Below, piece by piece: positions 7,439-15,621 of a stretch of 64,000 nucleotides of DNA (positions are counted from its first letter, which is position 1; each line of letters opens with the position of its first letter). The translations under genes and the position numbers were made by a program. This DNA comes from Sphingomonas immobilis. GTDB taxonomy: Bacteria > Pseudomonadota > Alphaproteobacteria > Sphingomonadales > Sphingomonadaceae. Location: positions 124,001 to 188,000 of the forward strand of contig NZ_JAUQSZ010000003.1 of NCBI RefSeq assembly GCF_030580995.1, in the 5' to 3' direction. The notes under the pieces were generated by a model. It had not been told where the DNA came from. It saw only the letters and a program-made list of their open reading frames with translations, and ran no database searches.

Positions 7439-9880
7439 TTGACGCGGCAACCGACTGCTGAAGAATGGGACGCCATTTTAGCGGCATTCGAGGGTATCGT
7501 TGACCTGCCCGAAAATATGCAGGAAGCGGCGGTTGCGGCAACAGGACTCTTACCGTTCGAAGCGGGACAATTGCGGCGGTTGCTGGCCGCCAGTCGCAGT
7601 ACCGGCGTTCTAGACCGGCAATTTCCGGCTTCGCAGCCCGACCCGGACAATTATGCGTCTATTGCCCCGGGGACGCGCATAGGGCGGTTCCGCGTCGACA
7701 ATCTAATCGGGAGGGGCGGCGCGGGCGAAGTCTATTATGCGGAACGCGCGGCCGGCGGTTTCGGACAGCATGTGGCCCTGAAATTGCTTCGCGCCGAGGC
7801 GATCGACCGTTTCGCCTCGTTCGATTTCGAACGGAAGTTGCTCGCCTCGCTTGACCATCCCGGCATCGCGCGCCTGATCGACGGCGGCACGGCACCTGAC
7901 GGGCGGCCTTACATGGCGCTCGAGTATGTGCCCGGCGCGACAATCATTGATTGGTGCGCAGAACATGACGCCAGCCTGGAGACGCGACTGAAGCTCTTCG
8001 TCGACGTCTGCGATGCCGTTGCTTACGCTCACTCCAAGCTGATCGTGCACCGCGACCTGAAGCCCTCCAACATCCTTATCGATACGGGCGGCCGAGCCCG
8101 TCTGCTGGACTTTGGAATTGCCAAGCTGATCGACGAGGCAACGCTGGACCGCGCGCTCACTGGGCACGCGATGCTGACTCCGGATTATGCGGCGCCGGAG
8201 CAATTGGAAAATGGCACGACTACCGCCGCAACCGACATTTATGCGCTTGGCGCCGTGCTGTTCGAACTGCTGACCGGAAATCGGCCGTGGCAGACTGGCG
8301 GTGCACACGTTCCATCTCTTCTCCGCCGCATCCTCGACGAGGACGTGCCGGTCCCGAGCCGCGTCGCCACAGCCAGCTCGCCGATCGCGCCTAGTCGCAT
8401 CCGGGGTGATCTCGATGCGGTCATTCTCAAGGCGATGCGACGCAATCCGGACCAGCGCTACATCAGCGTCGGCGAACTGGCCGAGGATCTGCGCCGCCAT
8501 CTCAGTTCGATGCCTGTGAAGGCACGGCAAGGTTCTACGCCCTATTACCTCGGTCGATTTATCCATCGCCATCGTTGGGCAGCAGCCGTCACCATCGCGG
8601 CGATCGCAGCGATATTGATTGGCGCAGCGGGGATAGCTTGGCAGGCGCGAAACACGGCGATCGAGCGCGACGCCGCGCGCGCGGAAGCGGGGCAGTTGAA
8701 AGCGCTGAATGACGCAATGCAGCTTATGTTTCGCGACGCAACCGGCACCACACGGCAGAGATCCATGTCCGTACGCGAAATGATTGAGGGGACGACGCGC
8801 CGTATGATTCGCACGCTCCCCCCCGATTCCCCCAACGCAGCTCAGACTGTCACGGCGCTGGCCGACCTCTACCTTGGAATGGAGAACAATGACGATGCCA
8901 AGGTGCTGCTGACGCAGGCCCTGAAGCGCGGGATTGGCCGATCCGATCCCGTTAACGCAGCGCGATTTAGGCTTAAACTGGGCACGATTCTCGCAACTGA
9001 AGGCCGTTTCGCTGACGCCGAACGGATGCTTGCGAGTGCAGATCGCACATGGAGTTCGGATAGCGTGCGTTTCCGTCGCGAACGCGTCGAGACTGCCGGT
9101 GCGAAGGCTCTGATCCTGCGCCGCACCAACCGGCCAAATGCGGCCACAGCCGTGCTGATGGACAACCTCGTTGATGCCGAGGAAAACTACGTCAACGACG
9201 ACCGCAATCTAGCTGCACGCTACGCTAGCATCGTCACCCTCATGCTAGACACCGACCATTTCGCCGAGGCTCACAATCTGCTTAGTCGAGCCGACGCGAC
9301 TCTCACGCAGACTGCGCATCCGCATTCGGAAGGAGCGCTCAACCTGCATCGGCTCAGCGCGGAATTGATGATACGGCAGGGTCAGACTGCTGCCGCCGCA
9401 GACATCTTCAGGCTGTTGATCGCCGATAGACGGCGTTATTTCGGGCCCGGCATCGCACTTGCCGTAGATCTTCTTCGCTTTGCCCGACTTTTCAACCAAG
9501 TTGGGAAACCGGCGAAAGCCCTCACATTGCTGAGCGCTGCCGCGCCGATGGCGATCGAACATTTTGGCGAAGCAGACAAGACGACCTTGCTCGTCCGCGC
9601 GGCGCAGATTGAGGCGTTGATCGATCTCGACAGATTGACGGAAGCACGGGCACTGGCCGAAAAAGTCGCGAACCCCGAACAGCATCTCGACAGCGACACC
9701 CTAGCGTTAGCGCGTTATCGCCGGTCTCGTGCCGCGCTCACCTTCGCTCTCGGCGATCCCACTGCTGCGCGCAATATCCTCATCACTGCGGACGATGCGG
9801 CAGCGAAGCTTGGCAAAGGTAGCCGCGAATATTTTCTGAGAGAAACTCTCCCCATCCGTCGGCGTTTGAGCCGGGCCTAA
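7439..9880 (+). CDS. Membrane Ser/Thr protein kinase with TPR-like C-terminal domain
   Basis: A Hanks-type kinase of about 813 residues. From the TTG at 7439 the kinase domain covers roughly residues 80-340: the Gly loop IGRGGAGEVYYAE, the ATP Lys in VALKLL, the catalytic loop HRDLKPSN, the DFG magnesium loop in LLDFGIAKL, and APEQ followed by DIYALGAVLFELLTG. One transmembrane helix follows (about 378-403, AAAVTIAAIAAILIGAAGIA). The large remainder is helical and repeat-rich, resembling TPR, and would lie in the periplasm. The gene starts 31 bp after the sigma factor stop, so the pair is likely co-transcribed, and the kinase probably phosphorylates or gates the sigma factor. The exact start is uncertain: the frame is open to 7268, overlapping the sigma gene. 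Confidence 0.85.
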   Translation: MTRQPTAEEWDAILAAFEGIVDLPENMQEAAVAATGLLPFEAGQLRRLLAASRSTGVLDRQFPASQPDPDNYASIAPGTRIGRFRVDNLIGRGGAGEVYYAERAAGGFGQHVALKLLRAEAIDRFASFDFERKLLASLDHPGIARLIDGGTAPDGRPYMALEYVPGATIIDWCAEHDASLETRLKLFVDVCDAVAYAHSKLIVHRDLKPSNILIDTGGRARLLDFGIAKLIDEATLDRALTGHAMLTPDYAAPEQLENGTTTAATDIYALGAVLFELLTGNRPWQTGGAHVPSLLRRILDEDVPVPSRVATASSPIAPSRIRGDLDAVILKAMRRNPDQRYISVGELAEDLRRHLSSMPVKARQGSTPYYLGRFIHRHRWAAAVTIAAIAAILIGAAGIAWQARNTAIERDAARAEAGQLKALNDAMQLMFRDATGTTRQRSMSVREMIEGTTRRMIRTLPPDSPNAAQTVTALADLYLGMENNDDAKVLLTQALKRGIGRSDPVNAARFRLKLGTILATEGRFADAERMLASADRTWSSDSVRFRRERVETAGAKALILRRTNRPNAATAVLMDNLVDAEENYVNDDRNLAARYASIVTLMLDTDHFAEAHNLLSRADATLTQTAHPHSEGALNLHRLSAELMIRQGQTAAAADIFRLLIADRRRYFGPGIALAVDLLRFARLFNQVGKPAKALTLLSAAAPMAIEHFGEADKTTLLVRAAQIEALIDLDRLTEARALAEKVANPEQHLDSDTLALARYRRSRAALTFALGDPTAARNILITADDAAAKLGKGSREYFLRETLPIRRRLSRA

Positions 9881-9952
9881 CTCTACTTAAAAAAAATATG
9901 GACGATCGTGGCCGGAAATGCGGCGCGCTGCCGTCTAGGTGAAGCGACCCAA

Positions 9953-9974
9953 AGACCTTCAATTCGGAAGGTCT
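9953..9974. other. Perfect 8-bp inverted repeat
   Basis: AGACCTTC and GAAGGTCT flank a 6-base loop, 72 bp after the kinase stop. There is no U tract, and it sits just before a stronger terminator. It may help terminate the sigma-kinase transcript or be an operator for the next operon. Confidence 0.5.
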
Positions 9975-9981
9975 GGAACTT

Positions 9982-10016
9982 CAGCCCGGGCATTTTACTT
10001 GCTCGGGCTGCTTTTT
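9982..10016 (+). terminator. Rho-independent terminator after the sigma-kinase pair
   Basis: CAGCCCG pairs with CGGGCTG across a loop of about 15 bases, the stem can extend through GC-AAGTAAAATG-GC, and CTTTTT follows at once. It closes the sigma-kinase operon and separates it from the envelope-protein genes that start 22 bp later, although those genes may also be reached by readthrough. Confidence 0.8.
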
Positions 10017-10037
10017 GGGTGACGGAGCGATGCGGGG

Positions 10038-10589
10038 ATGGTGCTGAAACATCAGGGCTTTGCTGCGACGCTCGTCAGCACGCTGTTGATTTCCGCTTGT
10101 GGAAGCGGCGGCAGCACGTCGACAGCCGACAGTATCAATGCCACCGACGCGCGAAAGGCCGCCGGCCCTAGTGTTACCAACGCCTGCGCGTTGATCGACA
10201 AAAGCGTCGTCGCCTCGGTGCTCGGCAGCGGGATCAAAAGCGCTGAACTAAGCGCAGTGAAAGACGGCGCGGGAGGCACCGAGCAATTCTCGCAGTGCGC
10301 TTACACGTTTGAGAGCGGCAAGATGATCGTCGTGTCGGTCGGTCAGTCGCCCGACAATCCCGGCGTCGAGGAGATTCAAAAGCGCGCCGTCAGCCAGACC
10401 GCGATCGTCTCTAATACACCGCCCGTGAAGGTCGACGGCGTCGGCAAGGCTGCACTGTGGAGCCCTGACATGCATATGCTGCAAGTCTATCTGGAGGGCG
10501 GGCGCTTCTACTATATCAATATGGCGAGCGCCGGCGGCGACGAAGCGCAGGCGACCGCAGTCACGCTAGCGCACAAGCTCGGCGCATGA
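10038..10589 (+). CDS. Putative lipoprotein of unknown function, 183 aa
   Basis: The protein begins with a lipoprotein signal peptide whose lipobox LISAC puts the lipidated Cys at about residue 21, followed by a Gly/Ser/Thr linker. The mature part contains two Cys (NACALIDK and FSQCAYTF) that could form a disulfide, and ends in a mixed alpha/beta region. The pattern NACALIDKSVVASVLG resembles small periplasmic lipoproteins of the DUF3558 type, but I cannot confirm this. Its stop overlaps the start of the next gene by 4 bp (ATGA), so the two are translationally coupled. Confidence 0.7.
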   Translation: MVLKHQGFAATLVSTLLISACGSGGSTSTADSINATDARKAAGPSVTNACALIDKSVVASVLGSGIKSAELSAVKDGAGGTEQFSQCAYTFESGKMIVVSVGQSPDNPGVEEIQKRAVSQTAIVSNTPPVKVDGVGKAALWSPDMHMLQVYLEGGRFYYINMASAGGDEAQATAVTLAHKLGA

Positions 10590-11077
10590 GGCTATTCGCA
10601 ATTGCCGCTCTGGCGCTAATCGCCGCATCGTCTGCTCCGTGGGTGCTGGGCGATATCGGCTTAAGCCAAGGCGGCCATGTCGTGAAATTCGGCGTTCCGC
10701 GCGCTGCAGCGATTGCGGCAGTTTCGGCAGTCTCGGGCAAACCGATCAAGGCTCACAGCATTCCCGATTGCGGTCAGGGCGAACCGATGAGTCGCGTAGA
10801 GTTCAGAAACGGCCTTGGTATGGAGTTTCTGAGAGGCAAATTTTCCGGTTGGACACTGGATGGAAACGGCGACCGCAGCTTCAAGACTTCGAAAGGCGTT
10901 GGCATCGGCGCCACCCTTGCGACGCTAAAGAAAGCCTATCCCAGCGTGACCGTCGACGACGGCTCGCTAGGCGTAATGTTCACCGTCGAGAACGGCCCGT
11001 CAGGCTTCCTCGATAACACGAAGCCGACCGCGCACGTCACATCGCTCTACTCGGGCGAGACCTGCATGATTTCGTGA
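10586..11077 (+). CDS. Exported hypothetical protein, 163 aa
   Basis: It has an N-terminal signal peptide (MRLFAIAALALIAASSAPWV). The mature protein of about 140 residues has two Cys (IPDCGQGEP near the middle, GETCMIS at the end) that could pair. The segment FLRGKFSGWTLDG and the pattern GIGATLATLKKAYP suggest a repeated beta-sheet domain of the kind found in lipoprotein-like envelope proteins; the function is unknown. It overlaps the lipoprotein gene by ATGA and is followed 18 bp later by the OmpA-like gene, so these three very likely form one operon. Confidence 0.7.
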   Translation: MRLFAIAALALIAASSAPWVLGDIGLSQGGHVVKFGVPRAAAIAAVSAVSGKPIKAHSIPDCGQGEPMSRVEFRNGLGMEFLRGKFSGWTLDGNGDRSFKTSKGVGIGATLATLKKAYPSVTVDDGSLGVMFTVENGPSGFLDNTKPTAHVTSLYSGETCMIS

Positions 11078-11095
11078 TTTTTTGGGGGGGATGGA

Positions 11096-12157
11096 ATGAG
11101 CAGGACCAAGTTCGCCGGGCTCGCCGGCGCCGCAATTGTGCTTGCTGTAACGGGCGGCTGTTCGTTCAAGTCGGCGCACGATGGCAATACCGCTTCGCCG
11201 CCGGTCAATACTACCGTCGTCGCGGCCAAAACCACGCCGAGTTCCACGGCGAGCGCCGCGCCGACGACTGCCGGGTTCAGCCCGGACAGCACACCGCTTG
11301 CAAACCCGACGCTCGGGGCATGGCCCTATTTCGGCATGATGGAAGGCTACGAGCGCTTCGACGAGAAGAACATCGCGAGTTCCGAAGCCAAAAAATATCT
11401 TGAGGACGTCCCTTACGATCACTGGCAATTTTTTGACGGTACCAAATTGATCACCGTTGAGGGCCGCACGATGACGACCGGCGGCAAGGGCACAACCGCC
11501 TCCTTCTTCCAGATTCAAAAGACCTACGAGAAGCTCGTCCACGATCTCGGCGGCGTCACGGTGTACGAAGGCACCGGCAAGCCGATGAAGGACGACAAGA
11601 TCATGTTCTCCGACCGGCGCTACCGGGCGAACTACGTCTACGAAGAAGACCAGATGGGCGTCTACATGGTGCGCACGCCAACCAGACAGATCTGGGTTGA
11701 GGTCTATCACCCCTGGGAAGACAATTCGAAAAACTACTGGCTGACCATCGTCGAGAAGAAAGCGCTCGAGGTGAAGGTCAAGATGATCCCCGCCGAAGTG
11801 ATGAAATCGGCACTCGACAGCGTCGGCCACGTCGCTCTCTACTTGAGCTTCGATACCGACAAGACGGATATGAAGCCAGAGTCCGCGCCAGTCCTGTCCG
11901 AAATCGTTAAGCTGATGAAGGCGAACCCGGCGCTGAAATTGACCGTCGAGGGCCATACCGACAACGCCGGCACTCCCGCCCACAATCAGGCTCTGTCAGA
12001 AGGCCGCGCATTTGCTGTGGCTACTGCGCTGAAGGCGCAGGGTATCGCAACCGACCGATTGCAATCAATGGGCTTCGGCCAGTCGAAACCGATTGCAGAC
12101 AATCTCAGTGAGGACGGGCGCGCGAAAAACCGGCGAGTTGAATTGGTCAAAAGATAG
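11096..12157 (+). CDS. OmpA-family lipoprotein
   Basis: A 353-residue protein with a lipoprotein signal peptide (lipobox VTGGC, Cys at about residue 22), a Ser/Thr/Pro-rich linker, a central domain of about 170 residues that I do not recognise (YERFDEKNIASSEAKKYLED), and a C-terminal OmpA peptidoglycan-binding domain from about residue 240. That domain shows LSFDTDKTDMKPES, VEGHTDNAGTPAHN, LSEGRAFAVATALKAQGI and AKNRRVELV. OmpA domains grip diaminopimelate in the cell wall, so this protein should tether the outer membrane to peptidoglycan. A GGGGGG tract precedes the start. It follows the two small exported proteins in the same direction. Confidence 0.88.
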   Translation: MSRTKFAGLAGAAIVLAVTGGCSFKSAHDGNTASPPVNTTVVAAKTTPSSTASAAPTTAGFSPDSTPLANPTLGAWPYFGMMEGYERFDEKNIASSEAKKYLEDVPYDHWQFFDGTKLITVEGRTMTTGGKGTTASFFQIQKTYEKLVHDLGGVTVYEGTGKPMKDDKIMFSDRRYRANYVYEEDQMGVYMVRTPTRQIWVEVYHPWEDNSKNYWLTIVEKKALEVKVKMIPAEVMKSALDSVGHVALYLSFDTDKTDMKPESAPVLSEIVKLMKANPALKLTVEGHTDNAGTPAHNQALSEGRAFAVATALKAQGIATDRLQSMGFGQSKPIADNLSEDGRAKNRRVELVKR

Positions 12158-12225
12158 GTTCCGGCTGAGGAGCGCAGATCAAGAAGGTCAGGTGGCCAAC
12201 CTTACTTTTCTGGAAAGGGGATTTT

Positions 12226-12708
12226 ATGGCAAATGGTTCAGGTCCGGGTGCATATCGCATTTTCAACACCGCAACCGAGCTCGAAAAAGCGTATCCGCAA
12301 CTCAAGGGATGGGCACCAGAGTTGTCCATGTCTATCGAACTAACAAACTTCGACATTGCCAGTTGCGAGCTTAAGCCGGAGCATAAGGATGGCATCTATC
12401 GCGGTAGTCTAGGAACGAGCGACAGAGAATATAAGGTCGCGTGGTCATTTGGTTTCCACAGCCATACAGGCGGCCAGGCGTTCAATTCACAGCTTGCCGA
12501 AGCACGCGCCGACAGTGCGATAAGATTCGCGTACAGCATGCGTGGTCCAGACACGGTTGTCGGCGAATGGAAGCACACTTCGGTTTCTTGGCGACCCGGC
12601 TTTCCTGATGGTGAGTCTGCTGAAATGCGAAAAGTGCTGATCGTCTATTTTAAAGGTCTCCCTATCCGCCCGCCCATTGCAATGGGGCCTACAAAGAACA
12701 AGCGGTAA
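12226..12708 (+). CDS. Hypothetical protein, 160 aa
   Basis: The protein has no signal peptide or membrane segment. It shows segments such as SMSIELTNFDIASCELKPEH and GEWKHTSVSWRPGFPDGESA, and ends in a strand-rich region. The start at 12226 has a good ribosome site (GGAAAGGGGATTTT). It lies 68 bp after the OmpA-like gene in the same direction and may belong to the same transcript. I recognise no family and can name no function. Confidence 0.6.
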   Translation: MANGSGPGAYRIFNTATELEKAYPQLKGWAPELSMSIELTNFDIASCELKPEHKDGIYRGSLGTSDREYKVAWSFGFHSHTGGQAFNSQLAEARADSAIRFAYSMRGPDTVVGEWKHTSVSWRPGFPDGESAEMRKVLIVYFKGLPIRPPIAMGPTKNKR

Positions 12709-12802
12709 CGTCGTGAGAGTGGTATCCGCCATATCGCACGCATTTGAGAATTTTAGAACGTCCTAAAGGTTGAACTTCAGTAGGTAGGGCTTGATTGCGT
12801 GA

Positions 12803-13333
12803 TCAGTGGGATTGGGCTTTGACAGGAACCTTGCGCGGCCCGCGCTTGCGGGCGGTTGCGGTTGGAGCTGCCGCCGCTGCAGATTGCGCCTTGGTTTTTG
12901 CAGCGCGGCCCTTCTGGCCCAGACCGATTTTATGCGCCATCGCGCGGCGCGCCTCCGAATAGCTTTCTGCAACCATTGGATAGTCGGAGCGCAGATTGTA
13001 GCGCTCGCGATATTGGACATCCGTCAAGCCGTGGGTCGACAAGTGACGGCGCAAGGTCTTGTACGGTTTGCCGTCGATCATAGAAATGATGTGGTCTTTC
13101 GACGCCAGCGACTTCCTGGCAGTGACGGCTGGCACGTACTCTGGCTCAGACGGCGCCTGTTCGAGCGTCTTCGTAGGTGCGGTGAGCGCCCTTCCCAGCT
13201 CCAGGATCGTGCTGTGCATAGTCCGCAAAAACGTCGGCACGTCTTCAGGCGCGACGCGGTTGTTCTGATTGCCAAGCCAAGCAATCGTCAACTCTGTTGC
13301 GAGTTCAACTGAGTTGAGCGTTTCGTCGGCCAT
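12803..13333 (-). CDS. MucR/Ros-family transcriptional regulator
   Basis: A 176-residue MucR-family protein with the core SMIDGKPYKTLRRHLSTHG, YPMVAESY and MAHKIGLGQKG, and a long basic Ala/Lys tail like that of histone-like DNA binders. It is a paralogue of the copy at 5627-6094 and shares the same change: Ser in place of the first zinc-ligand Cys. I take the Met at 13333 (MADETLNSVELATELT) because 13 residues upstream (to 13372) look unrelated. It is convergent with the 160-aa gene. Targets cannot be read from this window; exopolysaccharide, surface and transferred genes are usual for the family. Confidence 0.85.
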   Translation of the reverse strand: MADETLNSVELATELTIAWLGNQNNRVAPEDVPTFLRTMHSTILELGRALTAPTKTLEQAPSEPEYVPAVTARKSLASKDHIISMIDGKPYKTLRRHLSTHGLTDVQYRERYNLRSDYPMVAESYSEARRAMAHKIGLGQKGRAAKTKAQSAAAAAPTATARKRGPRKVPVKAQSH

Positions 13334-13698
13334 TACCCAAATCCATTTTCGCAAAGTCGCTGTTGCCGCCAAATCGGATGTTACAGCTACATTGTCCAGG
13401 TTAATTAAGGCGCACGCCCGTCGATCGGCGTCTCAGAAGGCGGCGTCTTTATTGCCAAATTTTTTCCCTGCGCGCTGCGGACGATGCAACGTCCGATCCT
13501 AAAAGCTGGGCAGAAAAATGGGACAATCTTGCTTGGTGCCGTCGCGCTCGACAATGTTCCTTTCACGTCCGCAATCGACATGACCATCGGCTTATGCGCG
13601 TTTGGCCGCGGAACCCTCTTATTCGACTGTGGTCAACCGTATCTGGATACGTCGAGGCAAGCGTGGCCGTGATGCTATTCCCGAATAGGTCTGAATAA
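13334..13698. other. Stretch with no supported gene
   Basis: Short open frames exist on both strands but none matches a family or has a good ribosome site. It holds the promoter of the MucR gene on the minus strand and, at its right edge, the lost N-terminal region of the dimethylargininase pseudogene. Confidence 0.5.
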
Positions 13699-14322
13699 GC
13701 GGATTGTCCCGACAGCCTGGTCGTCGAGGATTCGGCGCTGACTTTCCCAGAGGGCGCGATCCTGCTCCGCCCGGGCGTCCGGACGCGGATCGGCGAGGGG
13801 GTGCGTCTGGGGATGGCGGTCAAGCGGCATTTCGCGCTTGTCCGCGAGATCATGCCGACAGCGGCGAGATGCCCGGACAGCGTGGTCTGGTGTTGATCGG
13901 ACCGTCCGCCAGGACCGACCGCGCGGGTGCGGAAGCGCTGGCCCGCGCTTGGCGCGATCGGCCGTGCGGCGCGCGTGGTGCTGCCGCCGGAATACGCTCT
14001 GCACCTCAAGTCCGCAGTCAGCCTGCTCGACGAGGACAGCGCGCTCACTACGCGCGCCGGCGAAGACAGCGGGCTGTTCGCGAGCTTCCGCCAGCTCGTC
14101 GTGCCGGCCGGTGAGGAAGCCGCTGCCAACGCGCTCCGAGTCAACCGCAGGCTCCTTGTCGGCAGCCAGTTCCCGGCGACGCTGCCGATGCTGGCGGACG
14201 AAGGCTATATCGTCGTCCCGCTCGACGCCCTACAAACCTGACTGATAAATGCAGGCCTCTCGTGCAGGTCGCTACGCTGGTCTCGGCGGCAAGCCAACGT
14301 TGGCAGGCGCCCTGTGGCATGA
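13699..14322 (+). pseudogene. Dimethylargininase (DDAH, arginine-modifying enzyme) pseudogene
   Basis: Pieces of a dimethylargininase appear in order but in different frames. Frame 1 reads PDSLVVEDSALTFPEGAILL from 13708. The next frame reads GPSARTDRAGAEALARA. Frame 1 resumes with LHLKSAVSLLDEDSA (the His motif) and EEAAANALRVNRRLLVG. A TGA at 14239-14241 then interrupts, and the same frame carries on with AGLSCRSLRW, the conserved C-terminal catalytic Cys motif. So there are two compensating frameshifts, one nonsense codon and a missing N-terminal third. The family cleaves methylated arginine to citrulline. The gene is dead unless the frameshifts are sequencing errors, and the missing N-terminus argues against that. 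Confidence 0.8.
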
Positions 14323-14509
14323 CCGAAAGTTCCAATGTCGACCGTTCGGGTCGTCGCTCAGATTTGAAAAAGCGAACGGCCGTTTTCGGGCGCGCTCGCA
14401 TTCCGCTTGGACGGCCGAAAGGAAGCACAAAGCTGACGGGGGATTAGCGGCAGGGTCGTCACCGTCGGCATCATGCACCGCTCTGAGGTCCGGACTGTCG
14501 CAACGCTGT

Positions 14510-14899
14510 CTAAAGCCCACCCTGAAAATTGAACGCGAAGCGATATGATCGCTGATTGCCTCGCCGCTTGCCTGCCGTCAAAGGCGATGTCGCCGAAACA
14601 AGCGTCAGGCTGCCGTCCGCGACCTGAACCGGCACCCCGAGCGTCAGATCAACGGAACGCGACCATTCGCCGCCCAGCACGGTCGCGCGCACGATCAATC
14701 TGCCCGCTTGTATGCACTGCACATTGACGGGGCAGCGGCTGTCCTCGATGAGCTGTTCCGGGCGAACATGCGGTCCGTTCACGGCGGCGATCTGACCAAG
14801 GCGCACCGGCCCTTCGACCGGCATTGCGGAGGCGCAATCGCCTACGGGCAGGAGCGCCAGCGTAGTTCCTGCGGCGTAGAGAAAGCCCTTCAGCCGCAT
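14510..14899 (-). CDS. Exported hypothetical protein, 129 aa
   Basis: A signal peptide (MRLKGFLYAAGTTLALLPVG) is followed by a beta-rich domain: VRLGQIAAVNGPHVRPEQLI, EDSRCPVNVQCIQAGRLIVR with two Cys that could pair, then RSVDLTLGVPVQVADGSLTL and a C-terminal YRFAFNFQGGL. I recall this pattern from unnamed sphingomonad proteins that act in the periplasm, but no function is known to me. I use the Met at 14899 because the open frame upstream overlaps the I78 gene. Its start overlaps the I78 gene stop by 10 bp, so it is the third gene of that operon. Confidence 0.7.
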   Translation of the reverse strand: MRLKGFLYAAGTTLALLPVGDCASAMPVEGPVRLGQIAAVNGPHVRPEQLIEDSRCPVNVQCIQAGRLIVRATVLGGEWSRSVDLTLGVPVQVADGSLTLVSATSPLTAGKRRGNQRSYRFAFNFQGGL

Positions 14900-15168
14900 G
14901 ATGCAGCAGTGACCTTGCCCTTGAACACCGTCACCGTCACACGATCTTCGCGATAGTCCTGCGTGACCACGTCGCCCGGAGCTATCCGGCTCACCGTGGC
15001 GCTTCCAGTTCGGCGGCGGATCGTCACGTCGCTCGGCACGGCCCGGCCAACAAGACGCGTGGCTGCCTGCGGACGGCATTTGGTTGGCGGGACGCCAGCC
15101 GAGGCGCTAGCTTCTGCGCCCATTGCTCCAAGCGTGATTGCCAAAATGGCGGCGGCTTTTAGTTTCAT
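14890..15168 (-). CDS. Peptidase inhibitor I78-like exported protein
   Basis: A 92-residue protein with a signal peptide (MKLKAAAILAITLGAMGAEA). The mature domain matches the I78 elastase/subtilisin inhibitor pattern: a Cys near the start (PTKCRPQ), a Gly-Arg segment LVGRAV, then the sequence IAPGDVVTQDYREDRVTVTV and a terminal Cys-Gly. The two Cys should form the family disulfide. I78 proteins are small periplasmic inhibitors of serine proteases. It is the middle gene of a compact operon, 3 bp after the DUF4232-like gene stop and overlapping the 129-aa gene. Confidence 0.8.
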   Translation of the reverse strand: MKLKAAAILAITLGAMGAEASASAGVPPTKCRPQAATRLVGRAVPSDVTIRRRTGSATVSRIAPGDVVTQDYREDRVTVTVFKGKVTAASCG

Positions 15169-15171
15169 ACA

Positions 15172-15621
15172 TCATTCCCGTAGGCGAGTTTCGAAGCGGA
15201 ATAGCGTTTCGAACCTGAACGCAGCCCGAAGCTCGCCTACGCTATCCGGTGGCCATCCCCTCAGCGGCATGCAGTGGCGGCCGTTCGAACTGAACAGACT
15301 TCCCCGCTCGCCATACAGCACGGCTTTCAAAGGCGCGCGCACGAGAGTCTTGCCAATTCGCAGTGAGATCGTTGCGGCTTGTGTCCGCCGGCTATGATCG
15401 AATACTGGCCCCGAGACCCAACGAATATCTGCGACGGCGCGGTGCCCGCCGGCGATACGTACCGGCAGCAGGACGGGGCCGGGGTGCATCCCTACCGGTG
15501 CCCGTCGAGAGGCCGGCAGCACGCGACCACGCGCATCGCGAAATTCGATCATCTGCAGACCCGGCAAAGAGCAGTCGCTTCCGATATTGCGGATGGATAG
15601 CTCGACGCCCGAATGTGACAT
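15172..15621 (-). CDS. DUF4232-like domain protein, apparently missing its N-terminus
   Basis: The visible 149 residues match the DUF4232-type core: GMSHSG-like opening (MSHSGVELSIRNIGSDCSLP), PVGMHPGPVLLPVRIAGGHR, WVSGPVF and a conserved Cys. Such domains are normally exported, yet no signal peptide precedes this one. In the same frame just upstream the codons read GGRQDGDFNG, which fits the family, but a TGA comes before that. A different frame upstream gives CKAYQLRLR, also family-like. I infer a frameshift near 15660, so the intact protein may have begun further upstream on the minus strand. It leads the operon with the I78 gene. Confidence 0.6.
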   Translation of the reverse strand: MSHSGVELSIRNIGSDCSLPGLQMIEFRDARGRVLPASRRAPVGMHPGPVLLPVRIAGGHRAVADIRWVSGPVFDHSRRTQAATISLRIGKTLVRAPLKAVLYGERGSLFSSNGRHCMPLRGWPPDSVGELRAAFRFETLFRFETRLRE

